Notes under the pieces: generated by a model
Database searches by the model: none
What the model saw: only the letters and a program-made list of their open reading frames with translations
Told to the model about the DNA's origin: nothing
From: Avimonas intestinalis
GTDB lineage: Bacteria > Bacillota > Clostridia > Oscillospirales > Acutalibacteraceae
Length of the DNA stretch: 64,000 bases
NCBI GenBank assembly: GCA_904380375.1
Contig: CAJFID010000006.1
Span: forward strand, 22,070-86,069
Reading direction: 5' to 3'
Part shown: one piece after another, positions 25,829 to 35,225 of the stretch
Layout: every line of letters starts with the position of its first letter
Position numbering within the stretch: the first letter of the stretch is position 1
Position numbers and translations under genes: made by a program

Positions 25829-27622
25829 ATGAGAGAGGAGTATCCCCGCCCGCAGTTTGTGCGGGAGCAATATATGACGCTCAACGGAGCGTGGGACTTT
25901 GCCTTTGACGACCAAGGGCTGTCCCTGCGGGAGCAGTGGTTCCGCCCGGGCAAGGCGCTGGACAGGACCATTGAGGTCCCGTTTGTGTATGAGTGCCCGC
26001 TTTCCGGGCTTGGCTGCCCCGGTGAGAGGCACGACACGGTTTTTTATAAGCGCCGCTTTACCCTGCCGCCCGCCTGGGCGGGGCAGCGGGTCCTGCTGCA
26101 TTTCGGCGCGGTCGATTACCGCGCGCGGGTATATCTCAACGGCGTTTACCTCGGCGGTCACGAAGGCGGGCACGCCCCCTTTTCCTTTGACATTACCGAC
26201 AGCCTGACCGACGGCGAGCAGGAGCTGTCCGTCTGGGCCAACGACCCCCTTGAGGACGAATCCATCCCCCGGGGCAAGCAGTATTGGAAGCTGCAAAGCC
26301 GCGGGATCTGGTATACGCGGTCTACCGGCATCTGGCAGCCGGTATGGCTGGAGCCGGTGCCGGAGGTGCGCGTGGATTCGGTGCGCTTTACGCCGGAAGT
26401 CGACGCCGGGCGGGTGCGCGTCCAGGCCCGCTTTGCCGGCGACTGGCGGGGTACGGATTTCTGCCTGCGGCTTTCGCTGCGGGGGGAGGAGCTGCTGCGG
26501 GAGACGGTCCGGGTATCCGGGGAGACGGTGGAGATCACCGCCTCCTTGGTGCAGAACCAGATTTTCCATACCAACGCGCACGACGCGGGCCTGCTCTGGT
26601 CCCCCGAACATCCCAACCTGATTGACGCCTCGCTCTCCCTTGTCCGGGAGGGGGAGACGCTGGACCGGGTGTCCAGCTACTTCGGTATGCGCAAGATCCA
26701 TACCGAAAACGGGATGGTGATGCTGAACAACCGGCCGTATTATATGAAGCTGGTGCTCGACCAGGGGTATTGGCCGGAAAGCCTGATGACCGCCCCCTCC
26801 GACCAAGCGTTCCGTACCGACATCGAGCTGGCCAAGAAGATGGGCTTCAACGGCTGCCGCAAGCATCAGAAGGCGGAGGATCCCCGCTTCCTATACTGGG
26901 CGGACCGGCTGGGCTATCTGGTCTGGGGGGAGATGGCGGCGGCCTGCGTATACAGCGAGACTGCCGCGGCGCGCACCGCCCGGGAATGGATAGAATTGGT
27001 GGAGCGGGATTACAACCATCCCAGCCTCTGCGTCTGGGTGCCGCTCAACGAGAGCTGGGGCGTCCCGGATATTGCCCGCGACCCGCAGCAGCAGGCGCAC
27101 AGCCTCGCTATGTATTACCTGCTCAAGAGCCTGGATACCACCCGGCTTGTTGTCAGCAACGACGGCTGGGAGATGACCCGGACGGATATCTGCGCGATCC
27201 ACAATTACACCCATGGAACGACGGCGGAGACAGAGAAGTACGAGCATTTCTGCCGCTCGGTCGGGCAAAGGGAGGACATCCTTCGGGACGTCCCCGCCGG
27301 CCGGCCGGCGTATGCGGACGGGTATGCCTACCGCGGAGAACCCATCCTGATTACCGAGTGCGGCGGGATCGCCTTTGACGTCAGCCGCCCCGACGGCTGG
27401 GGCTACACGATGGCGGCCTCGCCGGAGGATTTCCGGGAGCAGTACCGCCGCGTCATTGCCGCCATCCTGCGTTCCCCGGCGGTTTTCGGCTTCTGCTATA
27501 CCCAGTTGACCGATGTGGAGCAGGAGGTCAACGGCCTGCTGAATGCGGACCGCACCCCCAAATGCCCGCCGGAGGAGATCTGGAAGATCAATGCCTCCTA
27601 CCGGCCCCGCGGCGTGTATTAG
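25829..27622 (+). CDS. GH2-family glycoside hydrolase (beta-galactosidase/glucuronidase type)
   Basis: The ATG at 25829 follows AAGGAGG. The 597-residue protein has the N-terminal jelly-roll sugar-binding domain (about 15-180), an immunoglobulin-like domain (about 180-290) and a TIM barrel (about 295-590). The acid/base Glu408 is in LNESWG and the probable nucleophile Glu510 in LITECGG. No signal peptide is seen, so it acts in the cytoplasm on imported oligosaccharides. It releases a beta-linked sugar. It directly follows the regulator gene and is probably co-transcribed with it. Confidence 0.88.
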   Translation: MREEYPRPQFVREQYMTLNGAWDFAFDDQGLSLREQWFRPGKALDRTIEVPFVYECPLSGLGCPGERHDTVFYKRRFTLPPAWAGQRVLLHFGAVDYRARVYLNGVYLGGHEGGHAPFSFDITDSLTDGEQELSVWANDPLEDESIPRGKQYWKLQSRGIWYTRSTGIWQPVWLEPVPEVRVDSVRFTPEVDAGRVRVQARFAGDWRGTDFCLRLSLRGEELLRETVRVSGETVEITASLVQNQIFHTNAHDAGLLWSPEHPNLIDASLSLVREGETLDRVSSYFGMRKIHTENGMVMLNNRPYYMKLVLDQGYWPESLMTAPSDQAFRTDIELAKKMGFNGCRKHQKAEDPRFLYWADRLGYLVWGEMAAACVYSETAAARTAREWIELVERDYNHPSLCVWVPLNESWGVPDIARDPQQQAHSLAMYYLLKSLDTTRLVVSNDGWEMTRTDICAIHNYTHGTTAETEKYEHFCRSVGQREDILRDVPAGRPAYADGYAYRGEPILITECGGIAFDVSRPDGWGYTMAASPEDFREQYRRVIAAILRSPAVFGFCYTQLTDVEQEVNGLLNADRTPKCPPEEIWKINASYRPRGVY

Positions 27623-27810
27623 GGCCTTGCGTGCGGCGGCCGTCCCTTCACCCGGCGGGAAACCGGCCGGCGGAGGGACGCAGAAGCAGCAGATGCCTAT
27701 AGAAGCAGGCAGAAACGGCCCGAAGGCCGCGGAAACGAATAGCAGCGGAGGAAGGGCATAAGGCGCGCAGAGAGCACAGGGAACACAAGGAACACAAGGA
27801 ACGGGAAAAA
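27623..27810. other. Non-coding stretch between GH2 and operator copy 2
   Basis: No gene is recognised. There is a GC-rich imperfect inverted repeat at about 27640-27682 without a U-run, and a small 9-base tandem repeat (GGAACACAA, about two and a half copies, 27779-27802). No convincing promoter is visible upstream of the operator. Confidence 0.4.
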
Positions 27811-27850
27811 GCGTCTAGATTAACGATAAGGTTATCGTTAATCTAGACGC
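27811..27850. promoter_or_regulatory. Palindromic LacI-type operator, copy 2
   Basis: Perfect 19-base arms (GCGTCTAGATTAACGATAA and its complement) are separated by GG. The inner 30 bases (27816-27845) match operator copy 1 at 27 positions. There is no T-run after it, so it is better explained as a protein-binding site than as a terminator. It lies about 220 bases upstream of the BNR gene pair and would place that pair under the same regulator. Confidence 0.65.
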
Positions 27851-28072
27851 CCGGCCGATGCGACGCGCCGAAGATCCGGGCCGCGATCAAAAGCCGCGGC
27901 TGTTTGGCGGGTGCCGCCGGCGGACGGCGTTTCCCATCCCTGTCGATTCCGCGGGACGTCCTCCGCCTTTGAAGAAGGGGTGACGCTCCCGGACATATGA
28001 GCGATGGAAAGCGCCTCTGCGGGGAAATAAACTCCATGGGAGAAAATTCGACAGAAAGAAGGGGTGTGCCGT

Positions 28073-29893
28073 ATGGCGCCGGCTCTTTGCCCGGGGACGC
28101 TCACCGCGCGTTCCCGCCAAACCAAGAAACAGCCGACCGAGGTGGAGATTACCGCGATTGACCGGCTGAACGATGGGAATGCGGTGGTCAACGACCACGC
28201 GGGTGACTGGGAAACCAGCCGCCTGGAGCCCAATTACCGCCAATATACCGAGATAGGTCCCGACATACTGCGGATCGGCAACGCCACCTATCCCCGGATT
28301 AAAAAGACGGCGGAGGATCGCTACCTCCTCTTTTACCAGGATGGGCAGATCGGCTGGAATATTTATTATTCCCTCAGCCGGGACCTGGTCGCATGGGAGC
28401 CGGGGCGAAAGCTGTTTGAGTCCGTCGGGATTGAGGTGGACGGGCAGGAGGACGACCGCTGCTATTCCACCTGCGATGCTGCGGTTCTGGACAACGGGGA
28501 CGTGCTGGCGGTCGCCTCTTTCCGCTCCAATAAGCATTTCCGCTCCGACAACCGGTACAATGGGCTGGCCATGAAAAGGAGCGCGGACGGCGGCAGGACC
28601 TGGAGCGCGGAAAAAGTGATTTATACGGGCTCTAACTGGGAGCCGTCCCTGCTCCAACTGCCGGATGGGGAGATCCAGGTGTATTTTACCCATTCCGCCC
28701 CCAAGAACCAGCCGCAGATTGAGGCGGGCGTTCCGGTCAGCCGGATCGTGGCGTCCTCCGGCACGGCGATGATCCGTTCCAGGGATTATGGCGAGACGTG
28801 GGAGCCCCACGTCACCAAGCCGCCCTATGCGGCCTGGCGGGTGAGCCAGCAGTATACCCATACCCAAGACGGCATCAAGGTGTTCACCGACCAAATGCCG
28901 GTGGCGATCCGGCTGAACAACAGCCCCACGACCGCCCTGGCCGCGGAATCCAAATTCCTCCGGGATGGGCGGGAGACCTTTTTTGTCACCCTGGCATACA
29001 GCGATGACAACTGGGCCAGGGCCCTGGGCCTAGACGAGGCCGGCCCCGCCGACAAGCAGGAAAACCTGTTCGCAGGGGCGGCGCCGTATATCCGGCAGTT
29101 CCCGTCCGGGGAGACGGTTTTGGCCAGCAACCGGGGATCGGTATTCCAGATGCGGCTGGGAGACGCCGGGGCGCGGCATTTCCATGACCCGATTCAGCCG
29201 CTGGCGGGCGCCGGCTACTGGGGGGCCTTGGAGCTGGTGCGCTCCCATACCATGCTGGGGACCATGGCCAACGTGCGAAGGGTTGACGGCGTTTTCCAAA
29301 ACCGTATTATGGTCAGTCAAAGCTACTTAAACCACCGCATTACCGTGCCGTTTGCGGCCATCGCCGTGGACGGGAACAACGCCGAGTGGGAGGGCTGCAC
29401 CGACGCGCTGTTCGTGGGAAGCGACTCCCAAGCCCAAACGGCGGTGCGGCCCGCACAGGATGCGGAAAACCTGTATTTCCTGATTGAGACGCTGGACGAC
29501 ACCCTGATGCCGCAGGACGCCGTGGAGATTTATCTTCAGGGCGGCGGCCCTGGCGTGCTGGGTGCGCATACCCTGCGGGTCCGGGTGGGGCCGTCCGGCC
29601 CGGCGGAGGTCGCCCGATACGACGGCAAGGGTTTTTCCCTCGTGCCGGAGCGGGAGCTTAGGGGAGTCCGTGCGGCGGTTACGGTCCAGGGGACCGTCGG
29701 GGACTGTACGGACAAGGACACCGGCTACCTGGCGGAGCTGGCGATTCCCCGCCGCCTCCTGGGAGGCGGCGACCGGCTGCGCTGCCACATCATCCTCAGG
29801 AACCAGGAGGCGGATGGGCGGATAGTGGTCGACCAATGGGACGATACGCATCACAGCGACCCCAGCAGCTGGATACCGCTGGTGCTCGCATGA
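28073..29893 (+). CDS. BNR/sialidase-like propeller protein with C-terminal CBM9-like domain, no signal peptide
   Basis: ATG at 28073 has AAGAAGGGG eight bases upstream; an in-frame GTG at 28064 overlaps that site. The protein has 606 residues. Asp-box motifs (SADGGRTW, SRDYGETW) mark a sialidase-like beta-propeller (about 60-420). The C-terminal part (about 430-600, IAVDGNNAEWEG...) is a CBM9-like beta-sandwich. It is highly similar to the next gene. In contrast to that lipoprotein, it starts PALCPGTLTARSRQTKK, with no hydrophobic core. It is therefore either cytoplasmic or has lost its export signal. The catalytic Arg triad of sialidases is not evident. Confidence 0.7.
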   Translation: MAPALCPGTLTARSRQTKKQPTEVEITAIDRLNDGNAVVNDHAGDWETSRLEPNYRQYTEIGPDILRIGNATYPRIKKTAEDRYLLFYQDGQIGWNIYYSLSRDLVAWEPGRKLFESVGIEVDGQEDDRCYSTCDAAVLDNGDVLAVASFRSNKHFRSDNRYNGLAMKRSADGGRTWSAEKVIYTGSNWEPSLLQLPDGEIQVYFTHSAPKNQPQIEAGVPVSRIVASSGTAMIRSRDYGETWEPHVTKPPYAAWRVSQQYTHTQDGIKVFTDQMPVAIRLNNSPTTALAAESKFLRDGRETFFVTLAYSDDNWARALGLDEAGPADKQENLFAGAAPYIRQFPSGETVLASNRGSVFQMRLGDAGARHFHDPIQPLAGAGYWGALELVRSHTMLGTMANVRRVDGVFQNRIMVSQSYLNHRITVPFAAIAVDGNNAEWEGCTDALFVGSDSQAQTAVRPAQDAENLYFLIETLDDTLMPQDAVEIYLQGGGPGVLGAHTLRVRVGPSGPAEVARYDGKGFSLVPERELRGVRAAVTVQGTVGDCTDKDTGYLAELAIPRRLLGGGDRLRCHIILRNQEADGRIVVDQWDDTHHSDPSSWIPLVLA

Positions 29894-29909
29894 AAGGAAG
29901 GGATACGTT

Positions 29910-31742
29910 ATGAAAAAACGACTGGCCTGCGGCGCGGCGGCGCTTGTTGCCGCCGCCCTGCTGACCTCCTGCGCAAAGGAACCGGCCGACCCGGCATCGC
30001 TCGCCATTACATCAATCCAGAAGCTGAACGCCGCCGAACCGGTTGTCAACGACCATGCCGAAGACTGGCAGTACAGCCAGCTGGAGCCGAATTTCCGCGA
30101 GTATGTGGAATTGCAGGAAAGCGTCCTGAAAACCAACGTCGCCAATTATCCCCGGATTAAGAAGGTGACGGACGACCGCTACCTGCTGTTTTATCAGGAT
30201 GCGCAGACGGCCAAAAACATTTATTATACCTCAAGCACCGATCTTCAGGAATGGGAATTCGGCAAAAAGCTGTTTAGCTCGCGCAACATCACGGTCAACG
30301 GGGAAAACGATACGCTATGCTTTTCGACCTGTGACGCCCTGGTGCTTCAAAACGGGGATATTATGGCGATCGCCTCCTTCCGGTCGGGCCGGAACTTCCG
30401 CCGGACCAACGAATACAACGGCCTGATGATGCGCATCAGCTCGGACGGCGGGGAGACCTGGGGAGAGGAACAGATCATTTATAAGGGCTCGAATTGGGAG
30501 CCGCAGATCCTACAGCTTCCCTCAAGGGAAATCCAGGTTTATTTCACCCACGGCGGGCCTAAAATCCAGCCCCAGATGGAAGCAGGCATCCCCACCTCCG
30601 AAATGGTGCCGTCCTCCGGGACAGCCATCATCCGCTCCTATGACAACGGGCAGACCTGGGATCCCTACGTTATGGAGCCGCCCTACGCGGCCTGGCGGGT
30701 GAGCCAGCAGTACACCCATACCAAAAACGGCATCAAGGTGTTCACCGACCAGATGCCCTGCGCCATCCTTTTGAACAATACGAATACCATCGCCTTGGCG
30801 ACCGAATCCAAGTTTTTGGAAGGCAACGAGGAGGTCTATTACATCACCATGGCGTACAGCGACGACAACTGGGCGCAGGAGCTGGGCATTGACGAGGAGG
30901 GACCCGCCGACAAGCAGGAGAACATGTATTTGGGAGCGGCCCCCTATTTGAAGCAGTTCCCCTCCGGGGAAACGATCCTTTCCAATAACCGGCAGTCCAA
31001 ATTCCAGATCCGCTTGGGGGATTCCCTGGCCAGGGAATTCGGGGATCCGATCAACCCGCTGGCCGGCACCGGCTACTGGGGTTCACTGGAGGTGATCCGT
31101 TCCCACACGGTCGTGGGCACCATGGCCTATGCGCGCAAGCTGGGCGACAAAAACCAGAACCGGATCATGATCAGCCAAAACTACCTGAACCACCGGATTG
31201 ACGTGCCGGAGGCGGAGATTGCCATTGACGGCAGCAATACGGAATGGGCGGCGTATACCGACGCGCTCTTTGTGGGGAGCGATTCCCAGGCGCAGGTATC
31301 GGTCCGGCCCGTGCAGGACGAAGAGAACGTCTCCTTCCTGCTGGAGGTGCTGGACAGCGACCTCAACCAAGGGGATGCGGTCGAGCTGTATCTTTCGGCC
31401 GGGGAGGGCGAAACGCTGGACGAGACGTCCTTCCGCCTGACGGTGGAGCCGGACGGGACGGTGGAAACGGCCCGCTTTGACGGGACGGATTTTGCAGCGG
31501 TCGAGGACGCTGCGGTAAAATCGGCCGTGACCCTTCAGGGGACCGTGGGGGACGGCGGCGAGGATACCGGCTACCTGGCGGAGGTGTCGATCCCGCGGTC
31601 CCTGCTCGGCGCAGACGGCGGGACGCTGCGCTGCCATATCGTCCTGCACAACCAGGACACGGGTGCGGTTCCGGTAGAGGATAAGCTGGGGGAATCCCGG
31701 TGGAATGTGCCCGGCGAGTGGATGCCGCTCGCACTGGGATAG
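29910..31742 (+). CDS. BNR/sialidase-like lipoprotein with C-terminal CBM9-like domain
   Basis: The ATG at 29910 follows GAAAGGAAGG. The 610-residue protein has a lipoprotein signal peptide with lipobox LTSC. It has Asp-boxes SSDGGETW and SYDNGQTW in a beta-propeller (about 65-425), then a CBM9-like domain (about 430-605). It is a paralogue of the preceding gene along the whole length (shared SYLNHRI/NYLNHRI, DALFVGSDSQAQ, YAAWRVSQQYTHT). It is anchored on the cell surface and probably binds or cleaves a glycan. Family resemblance is to exo-sialidases and GH93-like propellers, but no activity can be assigned. Confidence 0.75.
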   Translation: MKKRLACGAAALVAAALLTSCAKEPADPASLAITSIQKLNAAEPVVNDHAEDWQYSQLEPNFREYVELQESVLKTNVANYPRIKKVTDDRYLLFYQDAQTAKNIYYTSSTDLQEWEFGKKLFSSRNITVNGENDTLCFSTCDALVLQNGDIMAIASFRSGRNFRRTNEYNGLMMRISSDGGETWGEEQIIYKGSNWEPQILQLPSREIQVYFTHGGPKIQPQMEAGIPTSEMVPSSGTAIIRSYDNGQTWDPYVMEPPYAAWRVSQQYTHTKNGIKVFTDQMPCAILLNNTNTIALATESKFLEGNEEVYYITMAYSDDNWAQELGIDEEGPADKQENMYLGAAPYLKQFPSGETILSNNRQSKFQIRLGDSLAREFGDPINPLAGTGYWGSLEVIRSHTVVGTMAYARKLGDKNQNRIMISQNYLNHRIDVPEAEIAIDGSNTEWAAYTDALFVGSDSQAQVSVRPVQDEENVSFLLEVLDSDLNQGDAVELYLSAGEGETLDETSFRLTVEPDGTVETARFDGTDFAAVEDAAVKSAVTLQGTVGDGGEDTGYLAEVSIPRSLLGADGGTLRCHIVLHNQDTGAVPVEDKLGESRWNVPGEWMPLALG

Positions 31743-31766
31743 GAAGGATAAGCCGGATACAGGAAA

Positions 31767-31799
31767 GCGCGGGGGAACCGATATACGGTTCCCCCGCGC
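31767..31799. terminator. Strong bidirectional terminator between converging operons
   Basis: A perfect 14-bp stem (31767-31780 with 31786-31799) has a five-base ATATA loop. It lies between the end of the BNR lipoprotein gene and the end of the polysaccharide cluster on the other strand, and serves both. Confidence 0.75.
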
Positions 31800-31853
31800 G
31801 TATTCTTGTATGGGATTGCCAAGGGCTTCGGCGGAAAGCGCCGCCTCAGGCGG

Positions 31854-33005
31854 CTACCGCTTGAGCCAGACCGTCTGGTTGACGATTTTGGTATAGCTTT
31901 GGATCAGCTTGACCACCTTGACCGAGACGTTGGTGTCGGCATAGTCTTCGGCCATCACGGTTTCTTCCCCGTTTTCCCGCATCGCGGCCGCCAGCTCCAC
32001 CGCCTGCAGCACGTCCTCGCCCCGGATGCCGCCGATGACGACGGTGCCCTTGTCGAGAACCTCCGGCCGTTCGGTTGAAGTGCGGATGAGCACCCCGGTG
32101 AAACCCAGCATCGCGGATTCCTCCGACAGGGTGCCGCTGTCCGACAGGACGCAGTAGCTGTTCATCTGCAGGTGGTTGTAATCAAAAAAGCCGAAGGGCT
32201 TAAGGTTCTGCACCAGCGGGTGGAAGCGGAAGCCCCGCGCCTCAATGAATTTCATAGAGCGGGGGTGGGTGGAGTAGATCACCGGCATCCGGTAGTTTTC
32301 GGCGATCCGGTTGATCGCGTTCATCAGATCCAGGAAGTTGTCCTCGTTGTCGATGTTTTCCTCCCGGTGGGCGGATACCAGGAAATACTTCCCCTTCTCC
32401 AGCCCGAGCCGCTCCAGCACATCGCTCTGCTCAATCCGTGCCCGGTGGGTGCGCAGCACCTCCCGCATCGGGGAACCGGTGACGAAGATCGTTTTGCCGT
32501 CAATCCCTTCCGACAGGAGGTAGCGGCGGGAATGCTCGGTATAGGGCAGGTTGATGTCCGAAATGTGGTCGACGATCTTGCGGTTGATCATCTCGGATAC
32601 GTTCCAGTCCCAGCAGCGGTTGCCCGCCTCCATGTGGAAGATCGGGATCTTCAGCCGCTTGGCGGAAATGGCGGAGAGGGCGGAGTTGGTATCCCCCAGG
32701 ATCAGCACCGCGTCCGGCCGCTCCTTTTGCATCACCTGGTACGACTTGGCGAGGATGTTGCCCATCGTTTCTCCCAGGTCGGCCCCCACGCTGTCCAGGT
32801 AGTAATCCGGCGCGCGCAGCCCCAGGTCGTCGAAAAACACCTGGTTCAGGGTGTAATCCCAGTTTTGGCCGGTATGTACCAGGAGATGGTCAAAATACCG
32901 GTCACAGGCCCGGATGCAGGCCGACAGGCGGATGATCTCCGGCCGGGTGCCCAGGATGGTCATCACTTTCAGCTTTTTGACGGTTTCGGCTGCTTGTACG
33001 CTCAT
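31854..33005 (-). CDS. capG: UDP-HexNAc 2-epimerase, CapG/FnlC type
   Basis: ATG at 33005 has AAAGGCGG upstream. The 383-residue protein has the non-hydrolysing epimerase fold with GTRPEIIRL, HTGQNWDYTLNQVFF, LGDTNSALSA, and MEAGNRCWDWNVSEMINR. The GN in MEAGNR, where GlcNAc epimerases have GLR, is typical of the CapG/WbjD branch. That branch converts the talosamine-type product of CapF to UDP-N-acetyl-L-fucosamine. It is the third and last gene of the capE-capF-capG unit and the last gene of the whole polysaccharide cluster. Confidence 0.88.
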   Translation of the reverse strand: MSVQAAETVKKLKVMTILGTRPEIIRLSACIRACDRYFDHLLVHTGQNWDYTLNQVFFDDLGLRAPDYYLDSVGADLGETMGNILAKSYQVMQKERPDAVLILGDTNSALSAISAKRLKIPIFHMEAGNRCWDWNVSEMINRKIVDHISDINLPYTEHSRRYLLSEGIDGKTIFVTGSPMREVLRTHRARIEQSDVLERLGLEKGKYFLVSAHREENIDNEDNFLDLMNAINRIAENYRMPVIYSTHPRSMKFIEARGFRFHPLVQNLKPFGFFDYNHLQMNSYCVLSDSGTLSEESAMLGFTGVLIRTSTERPEVLDKGTVVIGGIRGEDVLQAVELAAAMRENGEETVMAEDYADTNVSVKVVKLIQSYTKIVNQTVWLKR

Positions 33006-33041
33006 AGGCGCCGCCTTTCCCCGCGGGCGGGCAAAGCCCGG

Positions 33042-34172
33042 TTACGCGGACGGGTTTTCCTGCCGGACAGGCAGGGGGTAGGTGTCCGGATGATCAGGGT
33101 CAAAGGGCTCGTTGGCCCACATAAAGGTGATCAGGTCGGTATCCCCCACGTTTTCAATGCTGTGGGTGTAGCCGGTCGGGATATCAACCACCGTGAAATG
33201 CTCCCCGTCCACCGGGTATTCTATCACCTGGTCGGAGTCGATGCGGCGGAAGCGGATGACCGCTTTGCCGCTGACCACCAGGAATTTTTCGTTTTTGCTG
33301 TGGTGCCAATGGTTGCCCTTGGTGATCCCCGGCTTGGCCACGTTGACCGAAAACTGCCCCCGGTCGGCGGTGCGCAGGATTTCGGTAAAGGAGCCCCGCG
33401 CGTCCTGGTTCTGCTTGAGGGAGTAGGCAAAGCCGTCCTCCGGCAGATAGCTCAGGTAGGTGCTGTACAGCTTCTTGGTCAGCGGGTCGCCCATGTCCGG
33501 CACCGCCAGGGTTTTCCGGCTCTCGGCAAAGGAGCGCAGGATCTCGGCAATTTCCCCCAGCGTGGCGGTGTGGGTCACCGGGACGGTGCAGAAATCCCCC
33601 TCCCGGGTTTCCTGCCCCTGCAGCGCACGGATCAGCTCCGCTACCAGGTCGTCAATATACACCAGCCGGAGGGAGACGGCCGGGTCGTTGACCGTGATGG
33701 GCAGGCCGCGGGCGATGTTGTGGCAGAAGGTGGCGACCACGCTGTTGTAGTTCGGCCGGCACCATTTGCCGAAAACGTTGGGGAACCGGTAGATCAGCAC
33801 ATCGGCCCCCGTCTCCCGGCCATAGGCGGCCAGCAGCTCCTCCCCGGCCCGCTTGCTGCGGCCGTAGGGGTTGTCCTGCGCGGCCTGGATCGAAGAGGCC
33901 AGCATGACCGGGCAGGGATTCCGGCGCCGGCGCAGCGCGGCCAGCAGGTCGGCGGTAAAGCCGGCGTTGCCGGTCATGAATTCCGCTTCGTTCTGCGGGC
34001 GGTTTACCCCGGCCAGATGGAAGACGAAATCGCAGCCGGCGGCCCACTCGTTTAACCGGGCGGGGTCGGTGTCCACATCGTAGGCGCGCAGGTCGTCGTA
34101 TCCGCGGTTATGCAGCTCGGCGATCAGGTTGCGGCCGATAAAGCCGTTGGCGCCGGTAATCAGGATCTGCAT
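33042..34172 (-). CDS. capF: Bifunctional SDR/cupin enzyme, CapF/FnlB type
   Basis: ATG at 34172. The 376-residue protein has an N-terminal short-chain reductase domain (GANGFIGRNL, PYGRSKRAGE with the Tyr-Lys pair). A C-terminal cupin domain (about 255-370) contains GNHWHHSKNEKFLVVSG, the metal-binding His residues. CapF epimerises C3 with the cupin and reduces C4 with the SDR domain to make UDP-2-acetamido-2,6-dideoxy-L-talose. It follows capE and precedes capG. Confidence 0.9.
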   Translation of the reverse strand: MQILITGANGFIGRNLIAELHNRGYDDLRAYDVDTDPARLNEWAAGCDFVFHLAGVNRPQNEAEFMTGNAGFTADLLAALRRRRNPCPVMLASSIQAAQDNPYGRSKRAGEELLAAYGRETGADVLIYRFPNVFGKWCRPNYNSVVATFCHNIARGLPITVNDPAVSLRLVYIDDLVAELIRALQGQETREGDFCTVPVTHTATLGEIAEILRSFAESRKTLAVPDMGDPLTKKLYSTYLSYLPEDGFAYSLKQNQDARGSFTEILRTADRGQFSVNVAKPGITKGNHWHHSKNEKFLVVSGKAVIRFRRIDSDQVIEYPVDGEHFTVVDIPTGYTHSIENVGDTDLITFMWANEPFDPDHPDTYPLPVRQENPSA

Positions 34173-34193
34173 GATGGCTCCGCCTTTCCGCGC

Positions 34194-35225
34194 TTACCGC
34201 TGGGCGTCCCAGAGGGCCAGCTCGTTCTGGATGTATTCTAGGGAGAGCAGCTTTTCCTTGACTTCCTCCACGGTTAAGAGCTCGGTGTTGTTGGAATCGA
34301 ATTCCTTCAAAAGCAGGTGCGGCTGCGTCCCGTTGACGAAATACTTGTCATAGTTCAGGTCCCGTTTGTCCGCCGGCACGCGGTAGAAATTCCCGAGGTC
34401 AATCGCGCTGGCGCATTCCTCGTTGGTCAGCAGGGTTTCAAACATCTTTTCCCCGTGCCGGATGCCGATGACCTTGGTCGGGTGGTTTTCCGCGTGGAAA
34501 ATCTGCTTAACCGCGTCCGCCAGCACCTGGATGGTGCAGGAAGGGGCCTTCTGCACCAGGATATCCCCGCTTTCGGCATGCTCAAACGCGAAGAGGACCA
34601 GCTCGACCGCTTCCTCAAGGCTCATGATAAAGCGGGTCATGGCCGGCTCGGTGATGGTGATCGGCTTGCCGCTCTTGATCTGCTCAATGAACAGCGGGAT
34701 GACCGAGCCGCGGGAGCACAGCACGTTGCCGTACCGGGTGCCGCAGATCAGGGTTTTCTCCGGGGAAACGGTGCGGGCCTTGGCCACGAACACCTTTTCC
34801 ATCATCGCCTTTGAGGTCCCCATGGCGTTGACGGGGTAGGCGGCCTTGTCGGTGGACAGGCAGATGATCTTGCGCACGCCGGCGTCAATCGCCGCGTTGA
34901 GCACGTTTTCGGTGCCCAGCACGTTGGTCTTGACCGCCTCTATCGGGAAAAATTCGCAGGAGGGAACCTGCTTGAGGGCCGCCGCGTGAAAGACGTAATC
35001 CACCCCGTGCATCGCGTTGCGGATGCTGTCCTGGTCGCGGACGTTGCCGATGTAGTATTTGATCTTTTCGTCGTGGTAGATGTGGCGCATGTCGTCCTGC
35101 TTCTTTTCGTCGCGCGAAAAGATGCGGATTTCGCCGATATCGGTCTGCAAAAAGCGTTCGAGCACCGCGTTGCCGAACGAGCCGGTCCCTCCGGTAATCA
35201 GCAGGGTTTTTCCAGTAAACAGCAT
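34194..35225 (-). CDS. capE: UDP-GlcNAc 4,6-dehydratase/5-epimerase, CapE/FnlA type
   Basis: ATG at 35225 follows GAGGAGG at the right distance; a longer in-frame extension exists but lacks such a site. The 343-residue protein has a Rossmann start (TGGTGSFGN), AALKQVPSCEFFP, and the M-x3-K active site in YPVNAMGTSKAMMEK (Met for the usual Tyr, as in CapE/FlaA1/PseB enzymes). It commits UDP-GlcNAc to UDP-L-FucNAc synthesis. A promoter and long leader precede it, so the three cap genes can be made apart from the upstream cluster. Confidence 0.9.
   Translation of the reverse strand: MLFTGKTLLITGGTGSFGNAVLERFLQTDIGEIRIFSRDEKKQDDMRHIYHDEKIKYYIGNVRDQDSIRNAMHGVDYVFHAAALKQVPSCEFFPIEAVKTNVLGTENVLNAAIDAGVRKIICLSTDKAAYPVNAMGTSKAMMEKVFVAKARTVSPEKTLICGTRYGNVLCSRGSVIPLFIEQIKSGKPITITEPAMTRFIMSLEEAVELVLFAFEHAESGDILVQKAPSCTIQVLADAVKQIFHAENHPTKVIGIRHGEKMFETLLTNEECASAIDLGNFYRVPADKRDLNYDKYFVNGTQPHLLLKEFDSNNTELLTVEEVKEKLLSLEYIQNELALWDAQR

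Noticed and set aside
24857..26866. 669-codon open frame on the minus strand
   Set aside because: It is a shadow of the LacI and GH2 genes on the other strand.
27811..27850. Reading the palindrome as a rho-independent terminator
   Set aside because: There is no U-run on either side, and the sequence is shared with a site that overlaps a promoter at 598-629. An operator explains both copies better.
28073..31742. Naming the BNR proteins sialidases
   Set aside because: Asp-boxes are present, but the catalytic Arg triad and the Tyr/Glu pair of sialidases could not be found by eye, and no other sialic acid genes are nearby.
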